A DNA stretch of 25,717 bases from SVTX01 sp051867975. GTDB lineage: Bacteria; Bacillota; Clostridia; Oscillospirales; CAG-272. The notes under the pieces are model-generated. The model did not search any database. It saw only the letters and a program-made list of their open reading frames with translations, and was not told the DNA's origin. The translations under genes and the position numbers were made by a program. The DNA lies in NCBI GenBank assembly GCA_051867975.1, contig JBJDZM010000106.1, positions 1 to 25,717 of the forward strand, read 5' to 3'. Position 1 is the first letter of the stretch; every line of letters begins with the position of its first letter. Below are positions 23,697-25,717 of the stretch, piece after piece.

Positions 23697-23917
23697 CTCC
23701 AAAAACAAAAAGTGCGCAGACCGAAGCCCACGCACAAAAAACGCAAACTCCGATTGCTGCGAAACAAATCGGACAGAAAATGGGAAATACCCTCAATTCA
23801 ACCGGTGGAATCTGCATTTTTATCACTTCTTACCGATTGAATTGTATTGCAAAAAAAGGTATGCTTATCCCGAAAAAGATAAGGATCCCAAAAATTCTGC
23901 CTATTAATTTGTTTCGC
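23697..23917 (-). promoter_or_regulatory. Leader RNA unit B, homologue of unit A without an obvious gene
   Basis: On the minus strand the transcript should start at 23917 with GCGAAACAAAT, which pairs with ATTTGTTTCGC (23769-23759). Two positions differ from unit A on both strands (C-G in A, A-T in B), so the stem is kept by compensating changes. The inner part is unlike A: it contains a 13-bp stem CAATTCAATCGGT/ACCGGTTGAATTG with one wobble, and CTTATC/GATAAG. The 3' 70 bases match A almost completely, including the terminator and a GGAG. The next start codon is followed at once by a stop (ATGTAA), so no protein is encoded before promoter A. Confidence 0.65.
23712..23735 (-). terminator. UUCG-capped terminator of leader unit B
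   Basis: Identical in sequence to the unit A terminator: minus-strand GTGCGTGGGC-TTCG-GTCTGCGCAC, then TTTTTGTTTTT. Confidence 0.85.
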
Positions 23918-23923
23918 GAATTC

Positions 23924-23952
23924 AGTATATCACAAAATTTATAAAATGTCAA
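23924..23952 (-). promoter_or_regulatory. Promoter of leader unit B
   Basis: Minus strand TTGACA (23952-23947), 17-base spacer, TATACT (23929-23924), with extended TGA. The distance from -10 to the first paired base is 7, exactly as in unit A. Confidence 0.82.
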
Positions 23953-24020
23953 CAAAAATAAGCAAATTTTAAATCTATACAGAAATGGTATAAATTTTTC
24001 AAAAAAATTTAAATATCCTA

Positions 24021-24049
24021 TTGACAAGGCAAAAAAAGTGTGATATAAT
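24021..24049 (+). promoter_or_regulatory. Consensus promoter of the Rrf2-rubrerythrin operon
   Basis: TTGACA (24021-24026), 17-base spacer, TATAAT (24044-24049) with extended TGA. A perfect promoter suggests that the strength is set by a repressor, possibly the Rrf2 protein itself. Confidence 0.9.
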
Positions 24050-24096
24050 CAATGTGTACCGTGGGGGTAGAGATTAAAAAAGGAGATGCGGTCGAT

Positions 24097-24552
24097 ATGA
24101 GAGTTACACAAGAAGCCGACTATGCCATCCGCATTTGTCTCATTCTCGACAAATTGGGAGAGAAGACCGGTGCGTCGACGATTGCCGACGCCGCGTGTAT
24201 CACCCCGAAGATTGCACTCAAGGTACTTCGCAAGCTGAATTCTGCCGGAATTGTTCGCTCATACAAGGGCGCGCGGGGCGGATACGAGCTGGCACGAGAT
24301 GGGGAAGAACTGAAAATTCTTGAGATAATTGAGCTTATAGACGGTCCGATACTCATTTCAAAGTGTCTCGGGAGCGGTCATGACTGCTCGCGCAACCCCT
24401 GCAAGACCGACTGCAAGATGCACATAGCGTTTGAGGCGGTCAACAAAAGGCTCACCGAAAGTCTGTCGCAGATAACGGTGAGGATGCTTCACGATGAAAA
24501 TGTCAGTCATGCTGATATTTCAAATATTGTAAATCAAAATTTAAATACATAA
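24097..24552 (+). CDS. Rrf2-family transcriptional regulator with four C-terminal-half cysteines
   Basis: A 151-residue winged-helix dimeric regulator of the IscR/NsrR/RsrR family. The N-terminal signature MRVTQEADYAIRICLILDKL fixes the start at ATG 24097, which has AAGGAG upstream; the longer frame starting at 24052 lacks family sequence. The helix-turn-helix region is about 26-55, and the wing contains SYKGARGGYELAR. Cysteines at 90, 97, 102 and 106 form a cluster-binding loop with C-x6-C-x4-C-x3-C spacing, which differs from the three-cysteine IscR loop. It likely senses oxygen, NO, peroxide or Fe-S status. The reverse rubrerythrin gene follows 13 bases later, the obvious candidate target. 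Confidence 0.92.
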   Translation: MRVTQEADYAIRICLILDKLGEKTGASTIADAACITPKIALKVLRKLNSAGIVRSYKGARGGYELARDGEELKILEIIELIDGPILISKCLGSGHDCSRNPCKTDCKMHIAFEAVNKRLTESLSQITVRMLHDENVSHADISNIVNQNLNT

Positions 24553-24565
24553 GGAGATCAAAATT

Positions 24566-25159
24566 ATGAAAAAATTTGTTTGCCCCGTTTGCGGTTACGT
24601 TCACGAAGCAGATGAGATGCCTGCTGATTTCGTATGTCCCGTTTGCAAGGTTCCCGGTTCCAAGTTCAAGGTAATGGAAGAGGGCGCAAAGCTTGCGGCT
24701 GAGCATGAGTACGGCATTTACGCAAAGACCGTTAAGAACAACCCCGACATTTCCGACGAAGACAAGAAGTTCATCTTCGACCAACTTATGGCTAACTTCA
24801 ACGGCGAGTGCTCTGAGGTTGGTATGTACCTCTGCATGGCAAGAATTGCTCACAGAGAGGGATATCCCGAGATCGGTCTTTATTGGGAAAAGGCTGCATA
24901 TGAGGAGGCAGAGCATGCTTCGAAGTTTGCAGAGCTTCTCGGCGAGGATCTTGAGCCTAACATGAAGGCTACAACCAAGGACAACCTTGCATGGCGTGTT
25001 GACTGCGAGTTCGGCGCGACCGCAGGTAAGTTTGACCTTGCCGCATGCGCAAAGAAGAACGGACTTGACGCTATCCACGACACAGTTCACGAGATGGCTC
25101 GTGACGAGGCAAGACACGGCAAGGCGCTCAAGGGACTTCTTGACAGATACTTCAAGTAA
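24566..25159 (+). CDS. Reverse rubrerythrin (N-terminal rubredoxin domain, C-terminal diiron domain)
   Basis: A 197-residue peroxidase that reduces hydrogen peroxide, and in clostridia also oxygen, with NADH-derived electrons. The domain order is reversed relative to classic rubrerythrin. The rubredoxin-like iron site comes first (CPVCGY at 6-11 and CPVC at 24-27). The four-helix ferritin-like domain follows, with ligands in GECSEVGMY (E81, E84), YEEAEH (E113, E116, H117) and HEMARDEARHG (E176, E181, H184). AAGGAG precedes ATG 24566 at the usual distance. It is the second gene of an operon with the Rrf2 regulator, and its codon use is strongly biased like pgk and tpiA, which points to an abundant protein. 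A rubredoxin gene, its likely electron donor, comes next. Confidence 0.94.
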   Translation: MKKFVCPVCGYVHEADEMPADFVCPVCKVPGSKFKVMEEGAKLAAEHEYGIYAKTVKNNPDISDEDKKFIFDQLMANFNGECSEVGMYLCMARIAHREGYPEIGLYWEKAAYEEAEHASKFAELLGEDLEPNMKATTKDNLAWRVDCEFGATAGKFDLAACAKKNGLDAIHDTVHEMARDEARHGKALKGLLDRYFK

Positions 25160-25172
25160 TAAGATATTTTTG

Positions 25173-25218
25173 GGGGGAACGTGCGGATTTTTGACATAGG
25201 TTAATTCTCCGCACCCCC
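25173..25218 (+). other. Hairpin after the rubrerythrin gene
   Basis: GGGG-AAC-GTGCGGA (left, to 25187) pairs with TCCGCAC-CCCC (25208-25218), leaving AAC bulged. No U-run follows. It may stabilise the rubrerythrin mRNA or reduce read-through into the rubredoxin gene. Confidence 0.5.
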
Positions 25219-25220
25219 TG

Positions 25221-25292
25221 CTTCACGCGCGAATTTTGCAAGGCAAAATTCACCGATTACTATTTTCCTGTCGCTGTGCGACAGAATGGAGG
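25221..25292 (+). repeat. Dispersed hairpin/RBS element, copy 3 (upstream of rubredoxin gene)
   Basis: The 5' stem is missing, but CTTCACGC (25221-25228), GAATTTTGC-AAG-GCAAAATTC (25231-25251), CTGTCGC-TGT-GCGACAG (25268-25284) and AATGGAGG (25285-25292) keep the order of copies 1 and 2. The last stem has a C-G pair replaced by T-A on both arms relative to the other copies. ATG 25298 follows. Confidence 0.87.
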
Positions 25293-25297
25293 TTATT

Positions 25298-25450
25298 ATG
25301 AAATACGTTTGCCCCTGCGGTTATGAATACGATCCTGCACTCGGCGATCCCGACAACGGAATAGCTCCCGGCACGGCTTGGGAGGATGTCCCCGAAGATT
25401 TTGTTTGCCCTGTCTGCGGACTCGGCAAGGATGCTTTTGAGCAGGAATAA
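25298..25450 (+). CDS. Rubredoxin with an unusual C-x-C first knuckle
   Basis: A 50-residue one-iron electron carrier that would feed the reverse rubrerythrin. It reads MKYVCPCGYEYDP at the start, then GDPDNGIAPGTAWEDVPEDF and VCPVCGLGKDAF. The core between the two iron-binding loops is typical of the family (aromatic W, DPDNG, PGT). The first iron loop is C-P-C-G instead of the almost universal C-x-x-C-G, one residue short, while the second is a normal CPVCG. All four cysteines (5, 7, 37, 40) are still present. The start has a strong GGAGG carried by the repeat element. It lies 138 bases after the rubrerythrin gene with no clear promoter. Confidence 0.92.
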   Translation: MKYVCPCGYEYDPALGDPDNGIAPGTAWEDVPEDFVCPVCGLGKDAFEQE

Positions 25451-25468
25451 TCCGGATTTAATCCCACA

Positions 25469-25496
25469 AGGAGTGAGCTTCGGCTTGCTCCTTTTT
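25469..25496 (+). terminator. UUCG-capped terminator after rubredoxin
   Basis: AGGAGTGAGC-TTCG-GCTTGCTCCT (25469-25492) forms a 10-bp stem with two wobbles, followed by TTTT. Confidence 0.93.
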
Positions 25497-25634
25497 GCTT
25501 TGTTTTGGCTAAAACGGTGGGATTTTTATGGAACTTGCCACTTTTTGATAGAGCTGAATGGGGGAAATTATTTAAACGACAACAGAGGACAAATATTGTC
25601 ATTCAAATAATATAGCAGATACTTCAAAGAAAAA

Positions 25635-25656
25635 AGCCCATGCCGAAGCACGGGCT
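25635..25656 (-). terminator. UUCG-capped terminator of the minus-strand gene entering from the right
   Basis: On the minus strand AGCCCGTGC-TTCG-GCATGGGCT, followed by TTTTTC. Bases 25497-25634 to its left show no gene that I can support. Confidence 0.88.
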
Positions 25657-25665
25657 AAAAAACTA

Positions 25666-25717
25666 TTATTTCTTAATAAATTTTCTCATTACTCTTGAAT
25701 AATCCCGTTTTGCATTG
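25666..25717 (-). CDS. 3' end of a minus-strand gene (16 codons visible)
   Basis: In one minus-strand frame the window edge reads NAKRDYSRVMRKFIKK and then TAA at 25668-25666, ten bases before a strong terminator. The basic C-terminal tail and the position next to the terminator suggest a real gene end. Too little is visible to name a product, and another frame also lacks early stops, so this is tentative. Confidence 0.4.
   Translation of the reverse strand, partial: NAKRDYSRVMRKFIKK

Larger units (their letters stand above)
23393..24096. other. 704-base region with two tandem leader-RNA units and one divergent promoter
   Basis: No protein gene is supported here. The stretch holds leader unit A with its minus-strand promoter (23400-23605), a spacer with a 14-base palindrome ATGATTTAAATCAT (23661-23674), leader unit B with its minus-strand promoter (23697-23952), and the plus-strand promoter of the Rrf2 gene (24021-24049). 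Confidence 0.8.

Noticed and set aside
23400..23917. T-box leader or CRISPR-like repeat as explanation for the duplicated units
   Set aside because: There is no T-box sequence or specifier layout. Two copies about 300 bases apart with promoters and terminators do not form a CRISPR array.
25386..25610. 74-codon frame overlapping the rubredoxin gene
   Set aside because: It runs out of frame through rubredoxin and its terminator, with no ribosome binding site or recognisable sequence.

Overview
The window looks like a draft or metagenome-assembled scaffold from an anaerobic, Gram-positive Clostridia-type gut bacterium (Oscillospirales-like is my guess). The signs are a reverse rubrerythrin with a rubredoxin, an Rrf2 regulator, a CIRCE-controlled hsp20-clpB pair, many consensus sigma-A promoters (TTGACA-17-TATAAT, often with an extended -10 TG), strong GGAGG ribosome binding sites and UUCG-capped terminators. 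It contains one 100-N scaffold gap, which appears to be false: 55 identical bases flank it.

Layout. 1-2212: end of a surface-glycan locus, with a membrane acyltransferase whose reading frame runs through a (CAGA)n tract, overlapping a UDP-GlcNAc 2-epimerase-type gene. 2323-4087: a MATE efflux gene behind a promoter, a structured attenuator-like leader and a dispersed hairpin element. 4140-8502 (minus): a probable five-gene unit, iron/haem/cobalamin-type ABC importer (binding lipoprotein, permease, ATPase), a PlsC-like acyltransferase and a GT8 glycosyltransferase. 8667-10150: a sirohaem/ferredoxin reductase-like protein and a small EamA transporter. 10261-13540: CIRCE, hsp20, clpB. 13711-18582: two paralogous secreted endonuclease I proteins with hexapeptide stalks and a shared Cys-containing C-terminal anchor. 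18631-20225 (minus): a CPBP-family membrane protease and a DJ-1 family protein. 20523-22884: pgk and tpiA, separated by a hairpin-rich spacer. 23009-23952 (minus): a small membrane protein behind two tandem homologous leader-RNA units. 24097-25450: Rrf2 regulator, reverse rubrerythrin, rubredoxin (peroxide/oxygen defence). The far right end holds the 3' tail of another minus-strand gene.

The least explained signals are: (i) two tandem leader RNAs at 23.4-23.95 kb with matching promoters, a covarying closing stem and duplicated terminators; (ii) a three-copy intergenic element at 2.5, 16.4 and 25.2 kb that carries hairpins and the Shine-Dalgarno of unrelated genes; (iii) the Cys-type C-terminal signal on both nucleases next to a CPBP protease; and (iv) the phase-variable acyltransferase at the left edge. 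No tRNA, rRNA, CRISPR array, insertion sequence or prophage gene was recognised.
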